DNA of 42,150 nucleotides from GCA-2862585 sp049890295 (GTDB lineage Bacteria > Bacteroidota > Bacteroidia > Flavobacteriales > UBA7312), in the NCBI GenBank assembly GCA_049890295.1, contig JBMHBP010000011.1, forward strand, positions 1 to 42,150, in the 5' to 3' direction. The position numbers and the translations under genes are program-made. The number at the start of each line of letters is the position of its first letter. The stretch's first letter is position 1. Of this stretch, positions 33,530 through 41,864 are shown in pieces. The notes beneath the pieces are model-generated. The model did not search any database, was not told the origin of the DNA, and saw nothing but the letters and a program-made list of their open reading frames with translations.

Positions 33530-34567
33530 ATGAAAATGATACGTACACTAAAATGTTTCGGGATATTGCTTTTAGCAATGTTGATGACAATTAACCTAAG
33601 TGCAGGTAATCCTGACCGTGTTGGTTCTGCAGGTGCTAGTCAGCTACTTATAAATCCATGGGCCCGATCTTCGGGTTGGGGAGGGGCAAACATTGCCTCA
33701 GTAAACGGTTTAGAATCTCTGTATGGTAACGTTGCTGGTTTGTCTCATACCGAGAAGACCGAAATTATTTTTTCAAGAACATCTTGGATAGCCGATATTC
33801 CAATTAATGCATTTGGATTTTCACAGCGTTTAAATGAATCATCCGTCTTAGCATTAGCCATATCCTCTATTTCTTTAGCGGACATTGTCAGAACAACAGA
33901 ATTGTTACCAGATGGGGGACTAGGAACCTACACTATTTCAGCAACAAATGTTAATGTAGCCTATTCAAAAACATTTTCAAATAGTATTTATGGAGGATTT
34001 GTTTTCAAAACTATTTTTGAAGGGACTTCTGATGTAAGTGCTGGAGGTGTAGCACTTGACGCAGGTATTCAATATATTACTGGTAAGAGTGACCACATAA
34101 AGTTTGGTATTGCTCTCAAAAACATAGGACCAACAATGGTCTATGACGGTGACGGTATATCATTTAGAGGACAAGCTCCTGATGGTGAATATACCATGAC
34201 TCTTGAGCAAAGAACTGATGCCTTTGAGTTGCCTTCCTTGTTAAATATCGGTGTTGCTTATGACTTACCAATGTTGCCAGAAAATCATAGACTATCAACA
34301 GCTGGTACATTTACCTCTAATTCATTTAAAAATGATCAATTCAGAGTTGGTTTAGAATATTCTTTTAAAGAATTAGTCATGATTAGAGGAGGATATGTTT
34401 ACGAAAATGAAATTTCAGAGGGAAGTGTTGACCTAACTGGCCCCACCGCTGGTTTTACTGTAGAGTTACCTCTTACTGGCCAAACTACCTTTGGTTTAGA
34501 TTATTCACTACGTCCATCAGAACATTTCGGACTACTTAATACTATTGGGGTCAGAATAGATCTATAA
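33530..34567 (+). CDS. PorV/PorQ family outer membrane protein
   Basis: 345 residues with a signal peptide cut near residue 25 (LLAMLMTINLSAG/NPDR). The segment RVGSAGASQLLINPWARSSGWGGANIASVNGLESLYGNVAGLSHTEKTEIIFSRTSWIADIPINAFG is typical of the PorV/PorQ family of 14-strand barrels, where alternating strand patterns continue to the C terminus (FGLLNTIGVRIDL). PorV carries T9SS cargo to the cell-surface attachment complex. This copy sits 12 bases after a giant exported protein, so it may be a dedicated shuttle or anchor for that product rather than the general PorV. The hairpin at 34593-34624 probably ends the operon. Confidence 0.88.
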   Translation: MKMIRTLKCFGILLLAMLMTINLSAGNPDRVGSAGASQLLINPWARSSGWGGANIASVNGLESLYGNVAGLSHTEKTEIIFSRTSWIADIPINAFGFSQRLNESSVLALAISSISLADIVRTTELLPDGGLGTYTISATNVNVAYSKTFSNSIYGGFVFKTIFEGTSDVSAGGVALDAGIQYITGKSDHIKFGIALKNIGPTMVYDGDGISFRGQAPDGEYTMTLEQRTDAFELPSLLNIGVAYDLPMLPENHRLSTAGTFTSNSFKNDQFRVGLEYSFKELVMIRGGYVYENEISEGSVDLTGPTAGFTVELPLTGQTTFGLDYSLRPSEHFGLLNTIGVRIDL

Positions 34568-34592
34568 TTAAATAAATTATTTTTAAATACGC

Positions 34593-34624
34593 TCGAAAGA
34601 GAAGGCTTTTGTCTTCTCTTTCGA
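34593..34624 (+). terminator. Probable terminator after the PorV-like gene
   Basis: TCGAAAGAGAAG and CTTCTCTTTCGA pair perfectly (12 bp) around an 8-base loop, 25 bases after the stop. The following tract CTTTATAAATT is only partly T-rich. The greA start is 19 bases further on, so the stem may equally shape the greA leader. Confidence 0.55.
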
Positions 34625-34643
34625 CTTTATAAATTACACAGAA

Positions 34644-35117
34644 ATGAGTGATATTGTATATTATACTGAAGAAGGCTTGCAAAAATTGAAAAACGAGTTA
34701 GAATATCTAAAGACTACCGAAAGAAGGAATATTGCTAATCAAATTTCTGAGGCTAGAGATAAAGGCGATTTATCAGAGAATGCAGAGTATGATGCTGCTA
34801 AAGAAGCACAAGGTTTGCTTGAAGCAAAAATCGCTAAATTAGAATCTGAACTCTCTAGAGCCAGGATTCTTGATGAATCACAAATTGATATGTCAAAGGT
34901 GTTGATTATGTCCAAGGTAACTATTAAAAATACAGTTAATGGTATGACTATGACTTATGTTATAGTACCCGAAAGTGAAGCCGATCTTAAATCTAAAAAA
35001 ATATCAGTCAGTTCTCCAATTGCAAAAGGATTATTGGGTAAAAAAGTAGGCGACCTTGCGGAGATAAAAGTACCTAGTGGTCTTATGAAATTTGAAATTG
35101 TAGAAATCAGTCGATAA
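34644..35117 (+). CDS. greA: Transcription elongation factor GreA
   Basis: Rescues backtracked RNA polymerase by stimulating RNA cleavage. The N-terminal coiled coil (about residues 1-75) starts with YYTEEGLQKLKNELEYLKTTERRNIANQISEARDKGDLSENAEYDAAKE, where the acidic DLSENAEYD tip is diagnostic. The C-terminal FKBP-like domain ends PIAKGLLGKKVGDLAEIKVPSGLMKFEIVEI. Length 157 is standard. The stop overlaps the HIT gene start by one base (TAATG). Confidence 0.97.
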   Translation: MSDIVYYTEEGLQKLKNELEYLKTTERRNIANQISEARDKGDLSENAEYDAAKEAQGLLEAKIAKLESELSRARILDESQIDMSKVLIMSKVTIKNTVNGMTMTYVIVPESEADLKSKKISVSSPIAKGLLGKKVGDLAEIKVPSGLMKFEIVEISR

Positions 35118-35515
35118 TGTCCACTATCTTTTCTAAAATAGTAAAGGGAGAGATACCCGCTTACAAAATTGCAGAGTCCAATGATTACTTAGCTTTTTTA
35201 GATATTTTTCCCTTAGTCAAGGGACATACTTTGGTCATACCAAAAAATGAAACCGATTATATTTTTGATATTGAATCAGATGAGTATAACGCACTTTGGG
35301 CTTTTGCACAAAAGATAGCCAAAGCACAAAAGGAAGTTATTGAATGTAATCGAGTAGGTGTAGCTGTTGTAGGTTTAGAAGTTCCGCATGCTCATATCCA
35401 CCTCATACCAATAAATTCAATGTCGGACATGAATTTTTCTAATAATAAATTGACATTTACCCAATCTGAGTTTACACAAATTGCTCAATCAATTTCTGAA
35501 AAAGTCTTACTTTAA
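35117..35515 (+). CDS. HIT family nucleotide-binding protein
   Basis: Small nucleotide hydrolase or transferase of 132 residues. It starts MSTIFSKIVKGEIPAYKIAESNDYLAFLDIFPLVKGHTLVIPK, the usual HIT N terminus, and holds the triad HAHIHLIPI (H-x-H-x-H) near residue 95. One unusual point: family members commonly have N-x-G-x-x-A-x-Q before the triad, and here the segment reads CNRVGVAVVGLEVPHAHIH. It is translationally coupled to greA, a frequent pairing in Bacteroidetes. Its 3' end overlaps ruvC by nine bases. Confidence 0.92.
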   Translation: MSTIFSKIVKGEIPAYKIAESNDYLAFLDIFPLVKGHTLVIPKNETDYIFDIESDEYNALWAFAQKIAKAQKEVIECNRVGVAVVGLEVPHAHIHLIPINSMSDMNFSNNKLTFTQSEFTQIAQSISEKVLL

Positions 35516-36064
35516 TCGTTTAGGATTATCTTTTACAAAAGCCTGCCAACTTGAATATGATTTAGTCGATTGATTCGTATTTTTTTGAAAATAATGACAA
35601 ACTGCTGCAGCTAATCCATCAGTAGCATCTAAATGCTTTGGTAATTCTTCTAGTTTTAATAGACTTTTTAGCATAGCAGCTACTTGCTCTTTTGAGGCTG
35701 TTCCTTTGCCAGTAATGGACATTTTAATTTTTTTTGGAGCATATTCAAATATTGGAGTATTTCTATACAGACCTGCAGCCATTGCTACACCTTGTGCTCT
35801 ACCCAACTTTAACATTGATTGAACATTTTTTCCGAAAAAAGGAGCTTCTAAAGCCATTTCGTCTGCCTTATATTCATCGATTAATGAAATGGTACGCTCA
35901 AAAATGCGTTTAAGTTTATCGGCATGACTATTCAATTTTGCTAAGTGTATCACACCCATAGTTAGCATATTCATTTTATTTTCTTTGATATGAATAATAC
36001 CATAACCCATAATAGTTGTTCCAGGGTCAATGCCTAATATAATACGGTCAGTGTTACTTTTCAA
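35507..36064 (-). CDS. ruvC: Crossover junction endodeoxyribonuclease RuvC
   Basis: Resolves Holliday junctions in recombination together with RuvAB. Catalytic acids are visible in ILGIDPGT (first Asp), MALEAPFFGKN (Glu) and HLDATDGLAAAVCHY (the paired C-terminal Asp residues). About 185 residues. The start is uncertain: no ATG is available, and two in-frame TTG codons lie at 36088 and 36064. I prefer 36064 (LKSNTDRIILGIDPGT) because the longer form would overlap the start of the divergent membrane gene and add eight unusual residues. No strict -7 element was found upstream. Confidence 0.92.
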   Translation of the reverse strand: MKSNTDRIILGIDPGTTIMGYGIIHIKENKMNMLTMGVIHLAKLNSHADKLKRIFERTISLIDEYKADEMALEAPFFGKNVQSMLKLGRAQGVAMAAGLYRNTPIFEYAPKKIKMSITGKGTASKEQVAAMLKSLLKLEELPKHLDATDGLAAAVCHYFQKNTNQSTKSYSSWQAFVKDNPKRLK

Positions 36065-36082
36065 TTTTGTAATATTGCTGTT

Positions 36083-37054
36083 ATGCAAATTAGCAAAAAA
36101 TTCACTGTATTAATCAAATTAATTATTGTTGCCTTAGCTTTTTGGTTTATATACAAAAAAGTATTTGCTAACGATAACTATTTAGAATTTAAAGTACAGT
36201 TTTTAAACTTTTCAGACCAAAAGAATTACTTTAATCTTATTCTTGTTTGTGGTCTAATGATACTAAATTGGTCTATAGATGCAATAAAGTGGCAATTTCT
36301 TATTCATCGATTAGAGAAAGTCAGTTTTTGGCTTTCCCTAAAAGCTGTATTTTTAGGTATTACAGTGTCTATTTTTACTCCTAACAGAGTTGGTGAATTT
36401 GGAGGGCGAGTATTTTGTCTAAAATATGCCAATCGATTAAAAGCGGTGTTAGTCACTATATTTGGAAATTTCACTCAGCTTATTACCACAGTTTTGTTTG
36501 GACTTTTAGCCTTATCTACATTCTGTTTAATGTATGACTCGCCTGATTTGTCATTGGTATCTAATTACAAAGTGTTAATAGTATTACTTTGTCTTTTTTC
36601 TGCGATATTATTAGTGTATATTGTTTTTAATATTACATTACTTTCTCCCTTTTTATCTAAATGGAATCGTCTTAAAAAATACCAAGACTACTGGCAGGTG
36701 TTTTCTACTTTTTCAAAACAGGAAATACTAAAAGTACTTATGCTTAGCGTAAGTCGATATTTAGTTTATTCATTCCAATTTTTCTTACTCATACGTTTTG
36801 TAGATATTGATATTAGCTTACTTCAATCATTCACAATGAGTGCATTGACTTTTTTATCACTTTCTATTATTCCTACAATAGCTTTAACCGAGATTGGAGT
36901 AAGAGGTTCAGTATCTTTATATTTTTTTGGTTTTTTGACCACAAATACAAGCGGTGTTTTAACAGCTACTTTTGCCTTATGGATTATCAATTTGGTTATA
37001 CCAGCATTAGTAGGTTCATTTTTTGTTTATCAGTTAAAATTTTTTAGAAAATGA
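36083..37054 (+). CDS. YbhN/LPG-synthase-TM family membrane protein
   Basis: Integral membrane protein of 323 residues with about eight hydrophobic helices, belonging to the lysylphosphatidylglycerol synthase TM-region (UPF0104) family, whose members flip or transport lipids. Conserved signals are the N-terminal LIVALAFWFIYKKV, WQFLIHRLEKVSFWLSLKAVFLGITVSIFTPNRVGEFGGRVFCLKY (the family PxxxGE-type motif) and the late LSIIPTIALTEIGVRGSVSLYFFG. It overlaps the following glycosyltransferase by four bases, so the pair may act together on a lipid-linked sugar; that partnership is inferred. Confidence 0.87.
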   Translation: MQISKKFTVLIKLIIVALAFWFIYKKVFANDNYLEFKVQFLNFSDQKNYFNLILVCGLMILNWSIDAIKWQFLIHRLEKVSFWLSLKAVFLGITVSIFTPNRVGEFGGRVFCLKYANRLKAVLVTIFGNFTQLITTVLFGLLALSTFCLMYDSPDLSLVSNYKVLIVLLCLFSAILLVYIVFNITLLSPFLSKWNRLKKYQDYWQVFSTFSKQEILKVLMLSVSRYLVYSFQFFLLIRFVDIDISLLQSFTMSALTFLSLSIIPTIALTEIGVRGSVSLYFFGFLTTNTSGVLTATFALWIINLVIPALVGSFFVYQLKFFRK

Positions 37055-38106
37055 TTGAGTTAGCCTTTCTAATTTTAGCTGTTTATGTAGGTCTAATTAT
37101 TTTCTTTTTTCGAGGATGGAATAACTTGTCTCAGTATAAAGATGTTAATTTATGTGTTACTATTGTTATTGCTTTTAGAAATGAAAAAGAAAATTTACCA
37201 CTGCTATTAAAGGACTTAAGTCAGCAAGATTTTCCGTTATCAAAACTTCAAATTCTATTAGTAGATGATAGTTCTGATGATGGCTACCAAGATATTTTGA
37301 CCTCATATGAAAATATACAATGTATCAAGTCAGAAGGTAGAGGTAAAAAAACAGCCGTAGAAACTGGTGTTAAAAATGCAAAATATGACATTATATTAAC
37401 CACTGATGCCGATTGTCGATTATCAAAAGATTGGGTAAAAAAAATGGTCTCCCCCTTAATAATGAACGATATTAAACTTGTTTCTGGTCCTGTTGCCTAT
37501 TACAAGCTTGACTCCCTGTTTATGAAACTCCAAGCTATTGAGTTTATGAGCTTAATCGGTTCTGGTGCTGGTGCAATAGCTCAAAATAAAGGCTTTATGT
37601 GCAATGGGGCTAATATGGCCTTTCGGAAATCTATTTTTTCAAATACAGAGCAGTATATAGCCTCAGGAGATGATGTTTTTTTACTACATCATATAAAAAA
37701 AATTAAAGGAAAAATGGCCTTTGTTAAAGATAAGGCTGCCATAGTACGAACTCAGCCAAAAGCTAGCCTTAATGACTTTATAAATCAACGAAAACGTTGG
37801 GCCTCAAAAAGTTCGTCCTATAAAGATCGTACTGCTCAATTTGTATCATTACTGGTATTTTTGTGTACAGTGTTTATGTTCATACTTCTATTAGCAGGGC
37901 AATTTTCTTATTTATTACTATTTTTAGCTATTAAAAGTTGTATTGACTTTTTGTTCTTGAAAAAGCTATCATATTTTTTTAGTCACAAATCTATCTTATA
38001 TTTATTTTTACCCCTACAGCTTTTGTATCCATTTTACATCATTTGGGTAAGTGTTAGTTCACAGTTTAGTACTTATGAATGGAAAGGGAGGAGGTATTCA
38101 AAATGA
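37051..38106 (+). CDS. Membrane glycosyltransferase family 2
   Basis: 351 residues: an N-terminal membrane helix (about 2-20), a cytoplasmic GT-A domain (about 30-240) and three hydrophobic helices at the C terminus. GT2 motifs: IAFRNEKENLPLLLKDLSQQ, the nucleotide-binding LLVDDSSDDG, the metal-binding TTDADC, SGDDVFLLHHI and QRKRWASK (the Q-x-x-R-W of processive-type enzymes). Sugar donor and acceptor are unknown; similar proteins decorate lipids or extend polysaccharides. The start overlaps the YbhN-like gene and the stop overlaps the permease start (ATGA). Confidence 0.9.
   Translation: MIELAFLILAVYVGLIIFFFRGWNNLSQYKDVNLCVTIVIAFRNEKENLPLLLKDLSQQDFPLSKLQILLVDDSSDDGYQDILTSYENIQCIKSEGRGKKTAVETGVKNAKYDIILTTDADCRLSKDWVKKMVSPLIMNDIKLVSGPVAYYKLDSLFMKLQAIEFMSLIGSGAGAIAQNKGFMCNGANMAFRKSIFSNTEQYIASGDDVFLLHHIKKIKGKMAFVKDKAAIVRTQPKASLNDFINQRKRWASKSSSYKDRTAQFVSLLVFLCTVFMFILLLAGQFSYLLLFLAIKSCIDFLFLKKLSYFFSHKSILYLFLPLQLLYPFYIIWVSVSSQFSTYEWKGRRYSK
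38089..38096 (+). promoter_or_regulatory. Shine-Dalgarno-like sequence before the permease
   Basis: GAGGAGGT, inside the end of the glycosyltransferase gene, lies seven bases before the ATG at 38103. It is the only strong Shine-Dalgarno match I noticed at a start in this window, and it favours that ATG over the one at 38079. Confidence 0.5.
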
Positions 38107-39152
38107 GTAGTTTGAATTATATAGCATGGCGAAAGTTTAAAAAGAACTTTCTGGGTTTGACTGGTGTTATTGTCATTCTAATTGCCATATTGATTAGTAT
38201 ACTTGGCTATTCTATATTGCCCGATTCTTCCCCATTTTCTAACCAAATGCATTTAGAACTCAGTAAGCAGCCCCCAGGTTTTACTACTGATATGTTAATG
38301 ATAAAAAAGGAAAATGTATCCCACGTTCCTTTTTTTACAAAAATGATTTCCGGACAAGCTTCGTTGTATCAAATCATACCTATTAGACACTACAGAGTTC
38401 AGAACGACACCTTATTTTTTACATCCTATGAAAGTCAGTTTGAAAAGCTCTACACTTCTACCAACTATTTTATTGAATCAAAGACTTATTACTTTGGTAC
38501 GGATACTTATGGGAGAGATTTATTAAGTCGTATCGTAATAGGTACACGAGTTTCTTTATCTGTGGGATGTATTTCAGTTTTAATTTCATTATTGATAGGT
38601 ATTACTTTAGGCGCTTTAGCAGGCTATTTTCGGGGTAGGGTCGATGCTATAATTATGTGGTTAGTGAATGTAGTTTGGTCAATTCCAACATTATTAATGG
38701 TTATTGCCATTACATTGGCTTTGGGAAAGGGATTCTGGCAGGTATTTGTGGCTGTCGGCTTGACCATGTGGGTAGAGGTGGCTAGAATTGTTAGAGGAGA
38801 AGTACTTGCTTTGAGAGAAAATGAATTCGTAGAGGCAGCACAGTCATTAGGGTATCGTCATTTTAGAATTTTGTTTAGACACATTTTACCAAACGTTTTG
38901 GGTGCTGTAATTGTAATTTCAGCAGCTAATTTTGCTTCAGCCATTTTAATAGAGGCGGGATTAAGTTTTCTAGGAATAGGAGTACAGCCACCTATGCCAT
39001 CATGGGGAACAATGATAAAAAATCATTATGCATTTATTGTAATGGGTAAAACATATTTAGCACTTATTCCTGGAATAGCGATTATGTGTCTAGTATTATC
39101 TTTTGTTCTTGTTGGAAATGCTCTTAGAGACGCTCTGGATGTAAAGCATTAA
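38103..39152 (+). CDS. Peptide/nickel-type ABC transporter permease (OppC/DppC family)
   Basis: Inner-membrane permease of 349 residues. TM1 lies near residues 13-33 (LGLTGVIVILIAILISILGYS), then about 90 residues of probably periplasmic sequence, then five more helices starting at RVSLSVGCISVLISLLIGITLGALAGYF. The cytoplasmic EAA loop is clear: EFVEAAQSLGYRHFRILFRHILPN. The helix end GLSFLGIGVQPPMPSWGTMI is typical of OppC/DppC. The partner permease, ATPases and binding protein are not here, so it must work with subunits encoded elsewhere. The start at 38103 rests on the Shine-Dalgarno-like site and the ATGA overlap; the upstream ATG at 38079 would add eight residues. The stop overlaps that of AtoE. 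Confidence 0.9.
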   Translation: MSSLNYIAWRKFKKNFLGLTGVIVILIAILISILGYSILPDSSPFSNQMHLELSKQPPGFTTDMLMIKKENVSHVPFFTKMISGQASLYQIIPIRHYRVQNDTLFFTSYESQFEKLYTSTNYFIESKTYYFGTDTYGRDLLSRIVIGTRVSLSVGCISVLISLLIGITLGALAGYFRGRVDAIIMWLVNVVWSIPTLLMVIAITLALGKGFWQVFVAVGLTMWVEVARIVRGEVLALRENEFVEAAQSLGYRHFRILFRHILPNVLGAVIVISAANFASAILIEAGLSFLGIGVQPPMPSWGTMIKNHYAFIVMGKTYLALIPGIAIMCLVLSFVLVGNALRDALDVKH

Positions 39153-40483
39153 AAAATGACTAATCCACTTATGAAAATAATAGTACCAACTAGCATAAGT
39201 ACTAAACAGTAGGGAAGTATCTCTTTTGCTTTAAGACCAGTGATTCCAAGTAGTGGTAAAGCCCAAAATGGTTGTAACATATTGGTAAGTTGATCCCCAT
39301 AGGCTAATGCCATAACCGATTTCCAATAGGGAACGTTTAACTGACTAGCTGCTTCAATGATTATAGGACCTTGAACTCCCCATTGACCCCCTCCACTAGG
39401 GACAAAAACATTGACTATTCCGGCACTAAAAAATGTGAAAATAGGAAAAGTTGTAGTTGTCGATATATTGACAAAAAAGTCTGAAAAAATACCCACTAAG
39501 CCTGAACTATTCATTATGCCCATAATGCCAAAATAAAGAGGGAACTGAATAAGAATTCCACTTGCACCACCTATTGCCTGGCTAACTCCAGCTAAAAAGT
39601 TATAAAAACTACCATGTAAGGTTATGGCTAATCCAAGTAAAAATAAATTGATAAAGTTAGGCGTGATAAACGATAAGGAAATTTTTTCAGGTAATATAAT
39701 GGCTTTGTAAATGCAGAGAAGTAAAATTATTCCACCAAAACAATAAGCAAGAATAGGAGAATGATCTAATCTTTCTGCACCATCAACAATTTCTGTTTGA
39801 TGGTGTTTTTTATCCTCACTTACAATATTTACAGACTTTGAATTTGATCGTTTGCCTAAATAGTACATAATAGTGGGTAACACTATCAGAATTACTAATG
39901 AAACTGTAATATTCATTGAAGAGAAAATAGTCTCTGATTGAGAAATAACACCGATTTGATCTTCTAAAAAATGACCTTTTTCAGCAATTTTAATGGGTGC
40001 AGATCCTGAAATTCCACCATGCCAAACCATTAAACCTGAGTAGCCGGCAGCACCTATTAAGGGGTAGTTAAGTGGTAAATTGTTTTTTGAGGCATACTCT
40101 CCTACTTTTCGAGCAAAAATGGCTCCAAAAACCAATCCTAAACCCCAGTTAAAAAATGAAACTAAAAGTGTTAAAAATGTGACTAGAGCCGCTGCTAATG
40201 CAGTATTTTTGCAAAACTGACTGACCGTTTCGATTATACGACTTATAAAACGACTTAACGCTAGAACATGACCCAGTACGAGCATCAACATCATTTGAAC
40301 GGCAAATACAAGAAGTGAGTTATTCCATAAACCACTTTCCCAAAAAGAAAGTAATTCAATTAGATTATATTCTTCTGGACTAAGAAAAAAAGCTAACACA
40401 AGTGTAACGATTGTAAGTAGTACTGCTATCGTAAATGGGGCGGGCAGTATAGTCTTAAACAGTCGAATTAGCTTAGCAGACAT
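39149..40483 (-). CDS. atoE: Short-chain fatty acid transporter (AtoE family)
   Basis: Inner-membrane carrier of 444 residues with about a dozen hydrophobic helices. The N terminus LFKTILPAPFTIAVLLTIVTLVLAFFL, the central LVFGAIFARKVGEYASKNNLPLNYPLIGAAGYSGLMVWHGGISGSAPI and the late VFVPSGGGQWGVQGPIIIEAASQL match AtoE-type proteins, which take up acetoacetate or short fatty acids in E. coli. Substrate here is inferred from family only. It follows the DUF3127 gene by three bases and may share its message. No CoA transferase or thiolase genes lie beside it. Confidence 0.88.
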   Translation of the reverse strand: MSAKLIRLFKTILPAPFTIAVLLTIVTLVLAFFLSPEEYNLIELLSFWESGLWNNSLLVFAVQMMLMLVLGHVLALSRFISRIIETVSQFCKNTALAAALVTFLTLLVSFFNWGLGLVFGAIFARKVGEYASKNNLPLNYPLIGAAGYSGLMVWHGGISGSAPIKIAEKGHFLEDQIGVISQSETIFSSMNITVSLVILIVLPTIMYYLGKRSNSKSVNIVSEDKKHHQTEIVDGAERLDHSPILAYCFGGIILLLCIYKAIILPEKISLSFITPNFINLFLLGLAITLHGSFYNFLAGVSQAIGGASGILIQFPLYFGIMGIMNSSGLVGIFSDFFVNISTTTTFPIFTFFSAGIVNVFVPSGGGQWGVQGPIIIEAASQLNVPYWKSVMALAYGDQLTNMLQPFWALPLLGITGLKAKEILPYCLVLMLVGTIIFISGLVIF

Positions 40484-40486
40484 ATT

Positions 40487-40843
40487 TTAAAATGGCAAAT
40501 CGTCGTCTTCGTCTGCTTCTAGTGAATTTATTGGTGCTTGTGGCATATCTTCAACCACTGTTGCTGCTGCTCTATTTATTCGCCATGCATCAATGTTGTG
40601 GTAATACTTTCCATTGTATTCTCTTGAAGATAGGTTGAAGGAAACCTCAATTTCTGACCCTGGCTGGATACCGTCAAGCATGGCAATTTTATCATCACCA
40701 AACAAACTAAAACATACTTCCGGATTATACTGTGCTCCAGTATCAATCACAAAGGATTGTTTTTTCCACTCTTTACCGGCCTTACTTGTACCACTTTCTA
40801 CATCTAGTGCTTTGACTAGCTTTCCTGTAATTGCTAAACTCAT
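40487..40843 (-). CDS. DUF3127 protein (OB-fold, SSB-like layout)
   Basis: 118 residues, cytoplasmic, function unknown. The core MSLAITGKLVKALDVESGTSKAGKEWKKQSFVIDTGAQYNPEVCFSLFGDDKIAMLDGIQPGSEIEVSFNLSSREYNGKYYHNIDAWRI reads as a five-strand OB fold. An acidic tail EADEDDDLPF follows and strikingly resembles the C-terminal protein-interaction tip of single-stranded DNA-binding protein (DDDLPF against DDDIPF). That likeness suggests nucleic-acid work or contact with SSB partners, though DUF3127 has no proven role that I know. The start overlaps the flavin reductase stop by four bases. Confidence 0.88.
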   Translation of the reverse strand: MSLAITGKLVKALDVESGTSKAGKEWKKQSFVIDTGAQYNPEVCFSLFGDDKIAMLDGIQPGSEIEVSFNLSSREYNGKYYHNIDAWRINRAAATVVEDMPQAPINSLEADEDDDLPF

Positions 40844-41745
40844 ATTCTGTTATTTTTATCAATCAATAATATTTTCCAGGCTTCTTTTACCTGACCTTTT
40901 TTTAATAAATCTTTAGCTCGCTGATGAAGAGTATTTATTGAATCTTCATCTTGTGCATTAAAATTAGAAATAAATTCCTCATTTTGATATTCGTTTATGT
41001 AAGCTTTAATCTCATTATCAGTTGGAAGGTTTTCTATATTCCCAAGTATTCCTAAATCATTACCTGAAAGTATGTGACTGTGACGAATATCATCAGGAAT
41101 TTGGTCTACACCTATACCTAAGTTACGAATAGGTTTTTCTACTTCAAAGATTGAGTCATTCGAGGCTCTACAATACCAATTGCCACCCATTCTTCCTACC
41201 AAGTCAATTTTATTAGGGTCAATTTTTCCATTTTCATCCAAAATTGCTGTATTTATGTGTATCATTTTGATTTCACAAATCACCAAATTGCCTGCTCCCC
41301 CTTCTTGACCTAATGCTATCACTTCATTGACTACACATTCCATCTGAACTGGCGATTCTTTTACTCTGTATGGTTTAATCAGTTCAGACTTTTCAGCCGT
41401 CAATCCAGATTTAATAAATTCATCTATACCCAAACCATATTCTGTACTTGAAAGTGAAGTTTGCTGTACAATATCGTGTGAAACGACATTAATGACTACT
41501 TCTTTATTTTTTAATACATTTTCAAGAGTATGTTTTGTAGTATTGTTACGTACCCTTCTGGCAGGTGAAAAAATTGCAATTGGCGGATTAGCACTAAACA
41601 CATTGAAAAAACTAAACGGACTCAGGTTAGCTACGCCATTTTCATTAATAGTACTGGCTAGGGCAATAGGTCGTGGGCCAATTGCACTTAAAAGGTATTG
41701 ATGTAAGTCGCCAACTGGCAAATCCTTTGGTTTTAGATGTAACAT
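40840..41745 (-). CDS. Flavin reductase-like domain protein
   Basis: About 301 residues with an FMN-binding split barrel over residues 1-200: HQYLLSAIGPRPIALASTINENGVANLSPFSFFNVFSANPPIAIFSPARR is the flavin-binding segment, followed by VVINVVSHDIVQQ and GNLVICEIKMIHIN. A C-terminal extension of about 100 residues is charged and helical (TDNEIKAYINEYQNEEF ... RAKDLLKKGQVKEAWKILL) and is characteristic of the Bacteroidetes form. Its oxidoreductase partner is unknown. I start at the ATG at 41745, which follows the -7 element; the frame opens 18 codons earlier at 41799, but that would begin upstream of the promoter. Confidence 0.88.
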   Translation of the reverse strand: MLHLKPKDLPVGDLHQYLLSAIGPRPIALASTINENGVANLSPFSFFNVFSANPPIAIFSPARRVRNNTTKHTLENVLKNKEVVINVVSHDIVQQTSLSSTEYGLGIDEFIKSGLTAEKSELIKPYRVKESPVQMECVVNEVIALGQEGGAGNLVICEIKMIHINTAILDENGKIDPNKIDLVGRMGGNWYCRASNDSIFEVEKPIRNLGIGVDQIPDDIRHSHILSGNDLGILGNIENLPTDNEIKAYINEYQNEEFISNFNAQDEDSINTLHQRAKDLLKKGQVKEAWKILLIDKNNRI

Positions 41746-41765
41746 ATTGTAAGATGTTGTTAAAG

Positions 41766-41773
41766 CAAAAATA
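41766..41773 (-). promoter_or_regulatory. -7 promoter element of the flavin reductase unit
   Basis: TATTTTTG on the minus strand, with a TTG 23 bases upstream (41797-41799), is a fair match to the Bacteroidetes promoter. It lies 20 bases before the ATG at 41745 and fixes that start. Confidence 0.55.
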
Positions 41774-41842
41774 GTATTTTGAGACAATTTGCATTTCAAT
41801 AATTACATAATTATTTTTTGGAGCTGGATTAATGAAAAACTC

Positions 41843-41850
41843 TATATTTG
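41843..41850 (+). promoter_or_regulatory. -7 promoter element of tRNA-Leu
   Basis: TATATTTG with a TTG about 22 bases upstream (near 41818) lies 14 bases before the tRNA. Confidence 0.6.
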
Positions 41851-41864
41851 CAATCCATTTTACT

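Noticed and set aside
38079..38102. Permease start at 38079
   Set aside because: It lies deeper inside the glycosyltransferase gene and before the GAGGAGGT site; the ATG at 38103 has both the better signal and the ATGA overlap typical of coupled genes.
41746..41799. Longer flavin reductase beginning at 41799
   Set aside because: The extra 18 codons cross and precede the -7 element at 41766-41773; homology-type sequence begins at the ATG at 41745.
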